NCBI GenBank assembly: GCA_038501195.1
Contig: JBBPUQ010000009.1
Location: 1,426,001-1,490,000, forward strand
Direction of reading: 5' to 3'
Length of the DNA stretch: 64,000 nucleotides
Source: Nemania diffusa
Lineage: Eukaryota; Ascomycota; Sordariomycetes; Xylariales; Xylariaceae
Shown here: positions 12,925 to 24,588 of the stretch, piece after piece
Layout: each line of letters starts with the position of its first letter
How positions within the stretch are numbered: the stretch's first letter is position 1
Position numbers and translations under genes: made by a program
Notes under the pieces: model-generated
Seen by the model: only the letters and a program-made list of their open reading frames with translations
Told to the model about the DNA's origin: nothing
The model's database searches: none

Positions 12925-14812
12925 CTACGCGTAAGCAGCAGTCGGGGTAGCTACCGCGAAATTCGTGATGGGCGTCGCCAGGCTCCGCAGCGTGATGGGG
13001 TAAGCACTGCGCTTCGCGATCGTGCGGGCTGCAACGGCGAACGAGCTAGGCGCCCCAAATCCACCGCCGCCTCCACCGCTGCCGCCACCGCCACCGCCGC
13101 CGCCGCCGCTACCACCACCATTACCACCGCTACTGCCACCACCACCGCTACCACCACCGGGCGCGGCGGAGCTGCCTGGCGCGCCAGAACCCGGCGGCGC
13201 CGGGTGGCTCTGCGGAGGCTTGACCGTAGTGGAGAAGGTGGTGGGCTTCGGCATGCCGGAGCCGGGGGGGTTGAACGACGGGCCAGGCGTGGGCCTGACG
13301 GACCCCGACCCGCCGCCGCGCACCGTCGAGTGCGGCGTAGGCCTCGCGCTCGCGCTCCCCGGCCCCCTCGACGGGCTGCCACTCGGGCTCTTCGGCGGCC
13401 GCGAGCTCTTTGGCGGCTTCGAGCTGCTCTTCTTCGTCGCGCTGCTCTTCTTCGTCGCACTGCTCTTCTTCGTCGTGCTGCTCTTCTTCGTCGTCGTCGA
13501 CGTCTTAGAGGTGCTGGCGGACTTCAGACAGGTGCTGGTGGAGGCGGCGAAGAGGGTGGTGGTGGCCTTGGGGTTGAAGTCGCCGAGGTTGACGCCGGCG
13601 ATGTCGGCGCCGACGTCGACGAAGACGCCCGCGTTGATGTTGAGCTCCGCCGACACGGGCAGCGCGCACGTCTTGGACGTCAGCGACGCCGACTCCTTGA
13701 GCACCACCTCGGGGATCGAGAGGCTGGCACCCGCCAGCGCCTTGGCGTCGACGACCTTGAGGTCTGGGAGCATTATGCCTGCCTGGGCGTTTAGGCGCAG
13801 GGCGACTGTGATGTCGGCTGGCAGGTCGACCGTTACAGGGATTAAGGAGACGGATGCGCCGTTACTGTGAAAAGAGGGTTGTTAATTACGTTTCTGTTGA
13901 TATGTTGTCCGACATGCTATTTGGGGGAACCGCTATGATAGTTTCAGATAAGGGTAGAAAGGGTAGATACGTACAACTTAGCAATATTTGGCTTCGATTG
14001 GTCAAATGGAATCAAAAACGATGAACCATCGGGAATAGCAACTTTAAAACCACCTTTCGTCTCGATCTTGCCAGTGATCTTCAAGACGAGGTCTACAGAG
14101 AATACAACACCAATTTGAAATCCAGGCCCCTAGACAACACAATTGCGTTAGTTCAAGCTCTCTCCAGAACTCATACACTTTAGAAACTAATGAGAGAAAA
14201 GGGATCAGGGACTCACAGCAACGCCGATCGGGCTTTCAGTCTTCAGCAGCGACATGGAAAAATCCCCAGATGCAGCAGCAGTGAGATCTAGATCTATGGT
14301 TGCGCCAACGCCATTGAAAGTAAGACCTAGCATAGAGGTGTCGAAGATGTCGCCGGGGTGCGTGATGTCAATGTCACTTATATCTGGTAGCATGGCAGAG
14401 GCGACGACCTGACCAGATGTGCTGCAGTCGATACATTTCACTGTCAACTTGCCGCCTTGGAAGTTTCTGTTATAAAACGTAGTTAGTTAGTTGATATTTT
14501 TCTATTTGAAGTAGAAACAAGACTATTATTCGAGAGCATTGTCGCGATTTTGTTCGTTTAGATAAACACAAAGTAAATAGGGAATATCTCAGACACCACG
14601 TACCCATTAAACAAGTCCCGATTCGCAACGTTAAAGTTCAAAGGGAAAGTCGCGTCATGCGTGCTTCGTTTGAGGATATCCGACTCGACGACCCCCTCGA
14701 AAAGATCCGCGAACTCTTCATCACGAGGCAGCGGAGGTTCCGGTAGGTCGTAGAGTGCCACGGCGCCTCGGAGCACCGAAAAGAGCGCGAGGAATCCTGC
14801 CGGAGAACGCAT
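12925..14812 (-). CDS. Secreted Ser/Lys- and Gly-rich surface protein (4 exons)
   Basis: Exons are 14812-14604, 14466-14217, 14129-13975 and 13864-12925. The introns are 137, 87 and 110 bp, and all junctions keep frame (donors GTACGT, GTGAGT, GTACGT; acceptors AACAG, TCTAG, TCACAG). The product is 517 residues. A signal peptide is likely at residues 1-20 (GFLALFSVLRGAVALY). A globular part follows to about residue 300, with KCIDC near 79 and repeated amphipathic beta-like stretches (VVFSVDLVLKITG, GFKVAIPDGSSFLIPF). After CALPVSAELNINAGVFVD comes a low-complexity tail: TTKKSS/ATKKSS repeats, SKPPKSSRPPKSP, then a long glycine/serine run. This resembles fungal extracellular proteins with a beta-rich head and an O-glycosylated stalk. 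No catalytic motif and no clear GPI signal are visible, so function is unknown. Confidence 0.8.
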
Positions 14813-16249
14813 CGCTATACTAAGAAAATAAAAAGGAGTGAACGAAAGTTGGGAGTCTCGGGGAAAAAATGAGCGAAAACCGAAAACTCAATACCTGACC
14901 AAACTGATCCTTCTTCACGATCTCATGGAGCGCACTCGTCGTGGGTAATATAGCGACTGGGCAGACATCCCGCTCCCACCCTTATAAGAATGAAACTATC
15001 GCTCGTGCAGCTTCCGGTATTGTGATAGCCAGCATGGCTTGCCTTGTTCTTCGCAGCTGAGCCCCTCGAAGGATCTGGCAATTCGATGCAATGCAGCCCC
15101 TCGCCGTGTCTCGAGAGCCGGACACGTCTCGGCGAGCGAAAGCCTACCCTGGAGGCAGCGCAGCCGTCTGACGAGGCTTTCACTCGAAGCCATAGGCTTT
15201 TTTGTGGAAGAAGCCGGTAATTGAACAATCATTATTCAGTGATTCTTGCGGTTCGATCGTCCTAGAGGCCTTCAGGGGCCCGACCGGGCTCAATGCAACG
15301 GGATGCGAGGCTCTATAATCTATTGCTTGTTGGTTCTATTTGTGTGTGCTAATATTTACACGTTTCACCTCCAAAAAAAAATCCTTCAGTCTGCATACTA
15401 CCTAGTATCATATGCAATGGCATATAGGACCACACAAACACACTAGTCTACAAGATATGGTCTTCAGCTCTCTGACAGAGGGAGATTGATAATAGTATAA
15501 CTAATTCACAAGCGAGAAATACTCAGTCGACCACAGCAGATAGCGGTGGCGCACCGCACAATAGGCGAAAGAAAGTGAAGGTTTCCGGAGATCGAGACGG
15601 TCATGCGAAATAACTATGTACAAGGACTAGGTATGCACATATAGAACTGTGGTATTTTTGGTTCTAGGCTAACGCACTAACCTAAGTTCTTAAAGGCAGG
15701 GCGAGATCTATGGCGCAAATCTGTAACAAGCTGACCCCTGGTTCACCCTGCTTCTATCTAGCTAATCGGTCGTGATCCTCAGCTAACGGGGTTTGTCCGA
15801 AGTAGGTAGGTACATGAGAGCAAGGACTGCGCCACAAAGCTTCATTTTCGCTGCGCGTCGAGAAACAGAACTTGCCAATATTAAATGATGCCGCTGGCAT
15901 TTCGCAGGCGGGGAGAGTTGATTTTGTGAGTGTGTAAGGGGCAGCCAACTGCTGGTCCGATCACACAACGACGGCCTTCTCCGAGTGAACGGCACTGGTA
16001 TTATCAACATGAGCAGTTGACGTCATTTCGAGGTTCGTAATTTCAAGTCTATTGAATTGCCAATTGCACCATGGCGATGGTCTCTATCTATAAACCCATA
16101 CCGCTACTCCTGGAGTATGCCTTTTCTCCATGCCCGCTTTAATACACTGGCATTAGATTGCCAAATATTTTACAAAAGAGAAGCGATACTTGTTGTATAC
16201 TACAACTACGCTTGAGTAGTTATCCATGATGGGCACTGTTATTTGTCAT
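14813..16249. other. Intergenic region, 1.4 kb, no gene supported
   Basis: Promoter of the secreted-protein gene and 3' region of the LETM1 gene. Open frames around 14923-15232 overlap one another on both strands without a domain. Confidence 0.5.
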
Positions 16250-17905
16250 TTAATTCTCTGTTTTCTTTGCCTCCACCTTGACAGGAGATTCGGGTTGCTT
16301 TGGCTCTGGCTGGGTCAGGTCAGCCTCTGCATCGATAGCCTCGTTGACTACTTCCTTTTCGACGCCCTGCTCCGAGGCGGCGTGTTGGCGATCCTCCTTC
16401 TCATCAATGTCGTCTACATCTTTAGGAGTGGCAAAGCCGGTGTCTTGGCTTTCCTGCTCTTGCTCATTCTCTTCCTCGATAAGCTCCTGCTGCTCCTTAA
16501 GCACATCGAGACGTTGCTTGTTGGTCGCCGCGCCTTCAGCGTTATGCACCTCGAGTTCGATCTCGTGGTAGAGCTCCTCGGGGATAGACGAAAGTACACC
16601 TGTTAGAGCCTCGATTTGGCTGTGGAAACCACCTTCCTCAGCCTTCTGGCCGTACATGTACGCGTTGCTTAGGACTAGTAGCGTAGAAGGTACGCCATGC
16701 TTCAACCGTAACTCTAGCCAAGACTGAAGATCCTCTCGTAGCCTGCTTGGGGAAACAGTGTGCGTCTTGATACCGCGACTTGCACACGCTGTTTGTAGTT
16801 CCGACACGTTGAGGCTGTCTACGCCCTCATAGCTGATCGCCTTGTCATCTCTCTTGATCTGGCGCATCCGGTGGCGGATTTGGTATCTGAGCATAGTGTC
16901 TGTGCCAAAAGTGTTTAGATTGAGGTAGCGGCACATAGAAACCAGCTGTGGCCTCGAAAGATTGTCTAGGGTGAGATCATCCTTGAAGGCCTGGCAAACC
17001 TTAATGACATCATCGGTGCTAGGTTTCTCCCCGGTCGCCCGCAGCTTTCGGAAGAACGTAGCAAACTCCTCCTTTTGCGTTGTGGCAGGCGACAATGGCA
17101 ATCCCGTCTCTTTCATTGTCTCTCGAAGGAAAGAGCTGACCTCCTTACGGGTAGCTCTAAGCGTCGCAGCCTTCTTGTCCTTAGACTGCTGAGCTTCATA
17201 TGTGCTTGGTAGAAGATTAGGGAAGAGCTTAAGAGCGATAGGTAGGAGGGCCTCGGCGAAAGGCACGATGATGAAAACAGAGAAGGGAACAAGACGGCCG
17301 AGATCTTGCACTGTTCGCCGAAGTTGTCGGTTCTCTCGACGAGTCAGTTCGTAACCAGCCGCCATCTTCAGGGCTAGTCGGTTACTGATCTTGATCTCCG
17401 TGGCTAGCAATTTTGTGCCGTCCCAGTAATGTTGAAGCTCGTGCTTTATTCGTTGACCCAGGGTCAACTTCTTCTCTGATTTTTCCTCCTTTTTCTCGAC
17501 ATCTTGCTCTTTCTTGGCAGCCAGATCAGTCAAGGATGTAGGTTCAGCGGAAGGCTCAGCGGCAGACGATTGAGTTTGCTGCGCCGCCGCCGCATTTCCT
17601 GAAGATGCCGATTTCTGCTCTGATGTCTGGCTTGTTGACGTTGATGTTTCCTTAGGAAGAGGCTTCTTAGCTTGCTCTGCGTTGAATCCGGGAGGGGGAC
17701 CGCTATGACCGCCAACCGAATGCCGCTCGGTTGATATGCTTCGAAGCGGAATGAGGAGGGCGCGCGTAGGCAGATCGAGAGGTAATTGGCGGGCTTGGCG
17801 TCCAAGATATGAAGTTGGAAGACCGAGACCGGGTCTTGTCGCAATCCTGCCCGCAAAGGGGTTCAGTACGACTGCCCGTTGGGCAGCTCTGGCGGAAGAA
17901 CTCAT
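16250..17905 (-). CDS. mdm38: Mitochondrial LETM1/Mdm38 family protein
   Basis: Single exon, 551 residues, the usual length for fungal Mdm38/Ylh47. Residues 1-60 are basic and hydroxylated (ARAAQRAVVLNPFAGRIATR), a good mitochondrial presequence. A Gln/Ser/Lys-rich linker follows. The LETM1 domain starts near 147 with LTLGQRIKHELQHYWDGTKL and contains the single inner-membrane helix LVPFSVFIIVPFAEALLPIAL (205-225). A matrix ribosome-binding-like region continues to about 430 (LSRPQLVSMCRYLNLNTFGT, LRYQIRHRMRQIKRDD). The tail is acidic and coiled-coil-like (KEQQELIEEENEQEQE). The family acts in the inner membrane in K+/H+ exchange, volume control and export of mitochondrially made proteins. 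Confidence 0.95.
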   Translation of the reverse strand: MSSSARAAQRAVVLNPFAGRIATRPGLGLPTSYLGRQARQLPLDLPTRALLIPLRSISTERHSVGGHSGPPPGFNAEQAKKPLPKETSTSTSQTSEQKSASSGNAAAAQQTQSSAAEPSAEPTSLTDLAAKKEQDVEKKEEKSEKKLTLGQRIKHELQHYWDGTKLLATEIKISNRLALKMAAGYELTRRENRQLRRTVQDLGRLVPFSVFIIVPFAEALLPIALKLFPNLLPSTYEAQQSKDKKAATLRATRKEVSSFLRETMKETGLPLSPATTQKEEFATFFRKLRATGEKPSTDDVIKVCQAFKDDLTLDNLSRPQLVSMCRYLNLNTFGTDTMLRYQIRHRMRQIKRDDKAISYEGVDSLNVSELQTACASRGIKTHTVSPSRLREDLQSWLELRLKHGVPSTLLVLSNAYMYGQKAEEGGFHSQIEALTGVLSSIPEELYHEIELEVHNAEGAATNKQRLDVLKEQQELIEEENEQEQESQDTGFATPKDVDDIDEKEDRQHAASEQGVEKEVVNEAIDAEADLTQPEPKQPESPVKVEAKKTEN

Positions 17906-18606
17906 CGTTATCGTTTGGGAGGGCTTACAAGCGATTGATCGAATAATTACAAAAAGTTACAAAGAGCAGGAGATATATAGAAGTGATCGGATGAAGTCGG
18001 AGTAAGAGGGATGAATGAGAGTCGTGCGGGAAAGAATTGGGTGGAAGAAAGTATTGGTCTGTTTTGGGAGGACTAGGCTAGACCGTCGCAGCGGGCGAGA
18101 GAGGTACCCGGCATTCTTATTTTCGCCGCGAGTCAACAGTTGGAATGCCCGATAATTCCGACCTGACTAAGTGCACACTAGAACCTACGTCACGTGGTTT
18201 TCACCATTGCCTAATAAAAGTCACCCCGCATTGTGAGAGCTTGCGACTGGCAACAGATGGCATCTTTATTACGTACTCTGTACCTAGGTACTTTGTTACT
18301 TTGGGGTAAGTATCCCCAAAACGGAATGAAAATAGGACTAGGTACCTCTTCCAATGTCTAGACTTTATGATGTGGTTTGCGTACACAGGTATCTATTTCT
18401 AAAATAGGCCACCGATCTATCTTGAGTCTATGGGCCATACGCCGATCAATGCTTGTTACATGCCTAATGCTTTAATCCTACCTAGTCAAACGGTGACTGG
18501 TGATGACGGAAGAAAAGAAAAAAAAGACTCGTAAGGGAGGCTGTACAATAGGGCAGAAAAACCGAATGAAGTGAAACTCCTAGATATGAATACTCGCTCG
18601 ACGTTG
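17906..18606. promoter_or_regulatory. Upstream region of mdm38
   Basis: No gene seen. Contains the mdm38 promoter and the 3' end of the Stb6-like gene, with a palindromic TACCTAGGTA at 18281-18290. Confidence 0.4.
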
Positions 18607-21347
18607 TTATCGTGGCCTCGTGATGTTTGGTCCTGTTCCTATGCCCGTTAGTGTTCTCACAGCCCAGTGCACCCAGCTCTCCTTCTCCAGCTGGGCCTTC
18701 AGTTCATCGGCTCTCTGTTCAACCTCTTCAACTTGAATTTCGAACTGTGTAGCACTGTCTTCCACCTCTTCTACTCGTGATAACAATGCTGTTATCTCAT
18801 ACTCTAGTTTCGCCGCCTCCCCCTCGATCCGGTTAAGCGCCTCGGAGAGATGGTCTTTGTGGTCTGCAACAATACCTTGATAATCATGCTGGGCTCGTTG
18901 ATATATAGCAGATGATTCATGGTATATGGTTTGTAGTTCATCTAGTTGGCGGGAGTATGTCTCATTTGTCGCCTGGATAGCCTGTACCTTGCACTTGACC
19001 CAGGGCTCAACATTTTGCTCGATGTCGGCAATACTCAAGTACATAGCTTGTGCGACTTCAAGTAGATGTATCTGATCCTCTGCCTTGGTGCTGCTATCAG
19101 TAGCTTCCGCATCTGCGAAATCTACTACTTCCTCCCATCTGAGAACGGCTTCTTCGGCATCACCAAATGATAATCTGCGAGCCCACCGGGCTTCGATTAG
19201 TGAAGGCTCAACGGATGATTGACTGCCGGCAATGCTGTATCGGCGACGTAGGCTTAACAGTGCAGCAACTGAACGGGGCGCTGCTACCTGCCAAGAATCT
19301 TCAATTTCGAGCTCGCTCGTACGCTCGCCTGCAACAGACCCAGCAATGGAAGGGTCTGCTGTGGTAGGATTATCTTGGCTCTGGACTTGAGATGCTTGCT
19401 TTTTATCATGAGACGCTAGCTTCTGAATGGCATCGTTGATTCGGGTGGACATCCGCAACTCGCTGGCTGGAGTCTCGTCTGGGGCTACCACGCTGGGAGC
19501 TGGTATGACATTAGAGATATCCTTTTCCTTTTTGATTGCATTCAAATATTCTTCAGGCTTGTTCTTCCAGGTATGGACTCTACCGATTTGAGCTGAATCA
19601 GGGAGCTGGGTTGGGCTATTGACAAGGCCTGCAGATGCACTAGATAAAAAGGAATGTTGAGAGCCGTTGAATGCAAACTCGGAAGACTCGTCTCTTGATG
19701 GTCGACTCGCGTGTCCTCGTAACCCACTACCGCTTGTCATAGCATCTTTGATTCGACTAAGACCTGATCGAGCATCGCGGGTAACACTCTTGAACATCCC
19801 CCGGCGTATCACATCCTTGTCGACGGGGCTATCAGTTACGCTAGCTGTAGAGCCAGGCGCAGGTGTCGAGTATATCGCTGGGGAACCTCCTCTCCGCCGA
19901 TGGTCAGCGTCGTCTTCGAAAGATGTTCTAAGGTCTTCCTTGCCAAGTAAAATCATGTCCGGTCCGGACTTTTCGGGGTCAAAGGCGGGTGCACGCTTAG
20001 GTTTTCCGTGCCAGAGCCATTTTGCGCGTTCTCCGGTGACTAGTCCAATAAAACGATCGAGGTCAATGGTCTCAATATCACCAATGCCACCCTTGTCACG
20101 GCTACCGACCATTCCCAAGACCATTTCGCCTCGTCTGCCGCCTATATCTGTGACCGTTGACTTGACAGCTTTCTGTACACCCCAGCCCTCACCAGCGGCT
20201 GCCTTGGCAGTAAGTGTATGTAGTCTATTCATAGTTTGCCGATCGAGTCGCCGCGTCTTCTCGAGCTTGTGATATTTTTGGAAATGATAAATGCCTCTTT
20301 CAGTCGAGGCTATCTCGAACACGTCTTTAGGGACCGGCGCACCCGAATAACTCAGCCGATTCCTTGCTCCTCCCAGCAAGCCCAGCAATGCGGCTACGGT
20401 CGTGGGCCCAAGTATGCCGTCTGTCGGTTCATCTTTAAAGTACTCAACTCCAAACTCGGTCCACCAATCACCAATAGCTGTTTCTGTCACATCACAGAGC
20501 AGGCCGTCAATATATACCTGGTCAAGCTTGCCGAACAGATAGAGAGCAACCTGGCAAAGTTTAACTAGCTCGATGACAGCCTCTTCAATTGAGACTTTGT
20601 CGTTTGTTTTATAAAGTTGGTGAAATTTGGCTTTGGCAGCAGGTATGGGTTCGGATAGAGTTATGCCAGATCGTCCTGAGCAACCTAATCTCTTTAGATT
20701 CTCATTCACAATAAACGTACGCCGCTGATTCTTAATATTTCCGCCGGGCACAGAGATGACAGTCAGAGCCGATGGAAAGCTGCTGAGGTTTGTCACCATC
20801 AACTCGCCCAATTTTGTATCTCTGGGCCGCGCATGGTATTGATGAATGGCCTTGAAGTAGATGCGGAGGCGTGGCGACCATGCCTTCTCGTCTGCAGGAA
20901 CCGAGAGGACACCGACCACAACGCCATGGCTCATATCCCCAGTATACGTGACAATCACGAGAGTTGGCGATTGTCGAGAACAAGCCCATTGCTCAACTAG
21001 GTATAATTCATATCCTTTCAGTTCGGCTTTCCGCTCGACGACTCCAACACACTCATCTTCTTCCAGATACCTGTCACCGTAGATATTAGTGATACCCCTC
21101 TAGACTTGTTTGTCGCGGAGGCATACCTGAAGGCAACGGGATCCGGAATCACTACGCTGCGCCGTTGCGGGTGAGGTGAAGCCGGTCGGTCTGAAGCAAT
21201 GGCGGGTTTCGAGTCGGAAGGGATCGTTGGAGCATCGGCTCCAGGTGGACGGTCACCGCTGTAGGATGAGGTTCTCGCAATTGTGGCATCCTCGTCTCGC
21301 TGGTGCCTTGATTCGTCATTGTAGGAGACAATCTTCCTCAACGACAT
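18607..21347 (-). CDS. Stb6/Stb2-like Sin3-binding protein (2 exons)
   Basis: Exon 1 is 21347-21127 and exon 2 is 21070-18607, joined over a 56-bp intron (GTATGC donor, GTGACAG acceptor), giving 894 residues. The splice joins VIPDPVAFR to YLEEDECVGVVERKAELKGY, which continues ELYLVEQWACSRQSPTLVIV. This is the conserved N-terminal block of the fungal STB6-like family, and it is interrupted if the downstream frame is read alone. Other family hallmarks are GVLSVPADEKAWSPRLRIYF, RRTFIVNENLKRLGCSGRSG and GILGPTTVAALLGLL. A Ser-rich middle follows. The C-terminus, from about residue 770, is predicted coiled coil (LNRIEGEAAKLEYEITALL). In yeast the relatives bind the Sin3 histone-deacetylase corepressor. 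Here that role is inferred. Confidence 0.87.
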
Positions 21348-22346
21348 AGCTCACTCCATGTATGATGGCCAAGTCGACGGGTTCGGTTGTTCATAGTGTA
21401 CGCATACTGGGCATGGTAGGGAACGCAGCGCAACGTAGGGATAGGGTCGTGTCCCGGAGCCGGCATATAAAGCCGCTTTATCCGTGCTAGGTACTCTGTA
21501 TAGGCAGGTTGCTTAGGGGATGCAACAAGAAAAAGAAGAACACCACTGGTAGGTAGCTGAAGAGCGATGCGAACACTTACACTACCTACGTACTTGAGAT
21601 TGTAAGCCATGTAACAAAGGAGACGGTAGGGACCCCTGACTGCTGGGGGGCTCCCACCCGGCGCATACATATGTAAGTACATAGACATCCTAGATGGTAA
21701 GTGCAATGCGTCATTGTTCATCCTAAGACAGCGCTATGATAGAGCAAGTACTCCATGTCTGTACTGCAGATAGGTGTACTGTGTACCTAAGTGGCACTAT
21801 AACGGACTAGGCGATTGGGCCACTTGATGTAGGCAGCTGACTGGCCGGAAAGCAGCGCCTAGTCTATCTAGCCTAGGTATCATACCTACTCCAACTGTAT
21901 AGCATTGCTGTATTGATGACCTGCTATTTCTCAAACCGATCCTACCTTTGTATTATAACTCGATCCCAACGTTGCTGTCTCGTCTCCGTCTCTTCTTCCG
22001 TTGGGAGGACATACATACCTACCTTTGCCGAGTGCTGCAGAACTGCAGTGCATACCAGCGGACTCGCTGTCGGTAACCACGAAACGCCGAACCGGAGATC
22101 CGCGACGGCATGTGAACCAAACTTAAACAACCCGACAAGTCGCGGGACACCGATCGATCATACGACGACGAGCTTGAAGCGAAGTCGATAAGATCCAACA
22201 CGACTCTCACGGACGGACGAGTTGCGTTTACCACATTTCCCCAACCCGTCCCTCTTTTATAACGACGAGCTTCCATAGCCGACGCCCCTCGATCTGGGCT
22301 TCATCAACATACCCTCGGGATCTCATTCCCGCTGGAACCAGTTACA
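21348..22346. promoter_or_regulatory. Divergent promoter region, Stb6-like gene / rmd5
   Basis: 1.0 kb between two divergently read genes. No gene seen. Short frames on the minus strand (21338-21721) lack any domain. Confidence 0.5.
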
Positions 22347-23727
22347 ATGTCGTTGCTAGAACTCCAGAAGGAGTTGAAGAAGTTCAACCAGGCGAGCAAG
22401 CTTACGGGCGCCGTGGAAGACGTGGATAGACTGATCGACTTCCTCGTGAGTGCCCGGGAGGAGGTTGCTGCAGGTAGGAAGCCTCTTGTCATGTTCTGCA
22501 TTCCGCAGCACACAATCTAGCACTTCGCTATACTGACGCGTGCTGTGCTGCCTAGCAAATGACCCGCATACTACGAGTTTGACTCTCACGAAGCTGCAAA
22601 ACCCGGTCAGCGCACAGCTAGATGCTATAAATAGTGACCTGGGGAGGGTACATAAGAGCCAGAATGCCTTCCATAAAGCCCTCGGCCGGGCCTTCAAGGA
22701 AACCAAGGGAACATTACCAACAGACCATGACCCGATGGCTTCACAGACCGCCCTAATAAATCGGGCCATTGTTATGCACCTCCTGCGCGAGGGTCAGTTT
22801 GGGGTGGCTTCTACGTTCATCAGAGAAGCCCAGCCACAGAGCGAACCGCCAATACCGTCCGAAGCCAGCTATCAACCACCTTCGATAACGATATCCCGTC
22901 CCGATACGCCCTCCGACGCCATGATAACAGACGCAGATATCCCGTCCGATTTAACGGCCTTTCGATCTCAGGAGTTACAGGAGAGATTCGCCCGCATGTA
23001 TTCCATCTTAGCCTCGATTAGGCGCAGACAACTTTACCCCGCTATCGAATGGGCAAGGATGAACTCTCCGGAGCTCGAAGCCCGAGGTTCGAACTTAGAG
23101 TTCGAACTCTGCAAATTACAGTTCATATGGTTATTCAAAGGCCCGCTCGTTAATGGCCTACCCGCCACCCTGGACAACGGCGTCTCAGGGGCCTTAAAGT
23201 ATGCGCGGAACAACTTCAGCCGCTTCCAGCAGCGCCACCTGCGCGAGATCCAGCGCCTGAGCTGCGCCATGGTCTACTCGCCGAATCTCGGTGACTCGCC
23301 CTACCGCAGCGTCTTCGACATCTCGCTCGCCTTCGACGAGGTCTCCTCGTCCTTCACGCGCGAGTTCTGCTCCCTCATCGGTCTATCCGCCGAGTCGCCC
23401 CTCTACGTCGCCGCCACCGCCGGCGCCCTCGCCCTCCCCAACCTCGTCAAATGGACCGGCATCAACAAGGCCAAGAACACCGAGTGGACCACCCAGAACG
23501 AGCTCGCCTTCGAGACCCCCCTCCCCAAGAGCATGCTCTACCACTCCATCTTCGTCTGCCCCGTCAGCAGGGGCCAGACCACCGACGCTAACCCCCCGGT
23601 CATGCTGCCCTGCGGCCACGTCCTCGCCCGCGAGAGTCTCCAGAAGCTGGCCAAGGGAACTAGGTACAAGTGTCCCTACTGCCCCAGCGAGGGTGTCATT
23701 AAAGATGCTAAGGAGATTATACTCTAA
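22347..23727 (+). CDS. rmd5: GID/CTLH complex E3 ligase subunit Rmd5/Gid2 (2 exons)
   Basis: Exons are 22347-22473 and 22556-23727 with an 82-bp intron (GTAGGA donor, CCTAG acceptor); the product is 432 residues. Exon 1 encodes MSLLELQKELKKFNQASKLT, the typical amphipathic start of Rmd5/RMND5 proteins, so the in-intron ATG at 22540 is not the start. Next come a LisH-like segment (residues ~108-140, LINRAIVMHLLREGQFGVAS), a CTLH segment (~175-235, RFARMYSILASIRRRQLYPA) and the CRA region. At the C-terminus is the degenerate RING: CPVSRGQT..PPVMLPCGHVLARESL..KCPYCPS, with fewer zinc ligands than a standard RING. In yeast it pairs with Gid9 to ubiquitinate gluconeogenic enzymes for glucose-induced degradation. 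It faces the UPF0658 gene tail to tail. Confidence 0.93.
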
Positions 23728-24588
23728 GTTGTAAGATTAGAAGATTAAGCACAATATACCGGCATCAGCCCATACATAACAGAGAGTGAAGCTGAGCTCT
23801 GGTTCAATGCAGGCTCCTGGGAGGATAGGTAGTCATTCTGTTTACGTGGAGTAACTGGGGCGCTTGGAGTAGGAAACATTGTCTTTTCGAGTGATTCTTC
23901 AAGAATGGGTATTTGCAATGCATGTCGTTTAGGCCCTTTTCCCTACTCCTAGTTTGATGCATAACATAACGGGCTAACTCACTATATCATGTTGCGGATG
24001 AAGCTAAATTCACATTTATCAACCCCAAGTTCTTGGGATAATTTGTCTCTATTAAAAAAAGTACTTCACGGGACCCTTGTAACACCGCAAATCAGACGAC
24101 ATGTATATGTAAGCTCGCGAGAGGTAGTGAGCAAAGCAGCGATATCTTAAAACCTGCTGGCTATATGACTAGAGGGTGGAATGCCACCGCACCAATGATG
24201 CGAAAACAAAATCTATTGTGGCCCCTCCCAATTTCCTCCGTTCGGTCGAACTTCATGCTTGTAAACCTTGGCTCAATGTACTCCTGCCTGTGTTTCCGTC
24301 ATCTGAGCGGTATCCAGTTCGAGCCAGCGCACTGGGGGCGGCCAAAGTTATATGCTTTTAAAAAAAGAACCCAACCATCGACGGTGGCGAGAGATCGAGT
24401 GGTCACCAAAACGCCTCGAGGAAATGTTTATCGGGTTCTTAGGACGAGTTTGCCCTGTCCCTGATTGTGTGTAGCCTACCACGGCTGGATATCTGAATAA
24501 ATAGAAAGATGCTAGGAGAATCGTTTCAAATCGTGTCGTTTTGTACATCTATGTCGGATTAGGACCCGGTTCCAACGAGGAAAACCGT
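23728..24588. other. Convergent 3' intergenic region
   Basis: Holds both 3' untranslated regions of convergent genes. Frames at 24165-24464 show no domain or codon signal and are left out. Confidence 0.5.

Noticed and set aside
13022..13870. 282-codon plus-strand proline-rich open frame
   Set aside because: It is the antisense of the Gly/Ser-rich tail of the four-exon secreted protein; poly-Pro is the shadow of poly-Gly codons.
22540..22555. ATG at 22540 as the start of rmd5
   Set aside because: It lies in the intron; the conserved N-terminal helix is encoded by the upstream exon at 22347-22473.
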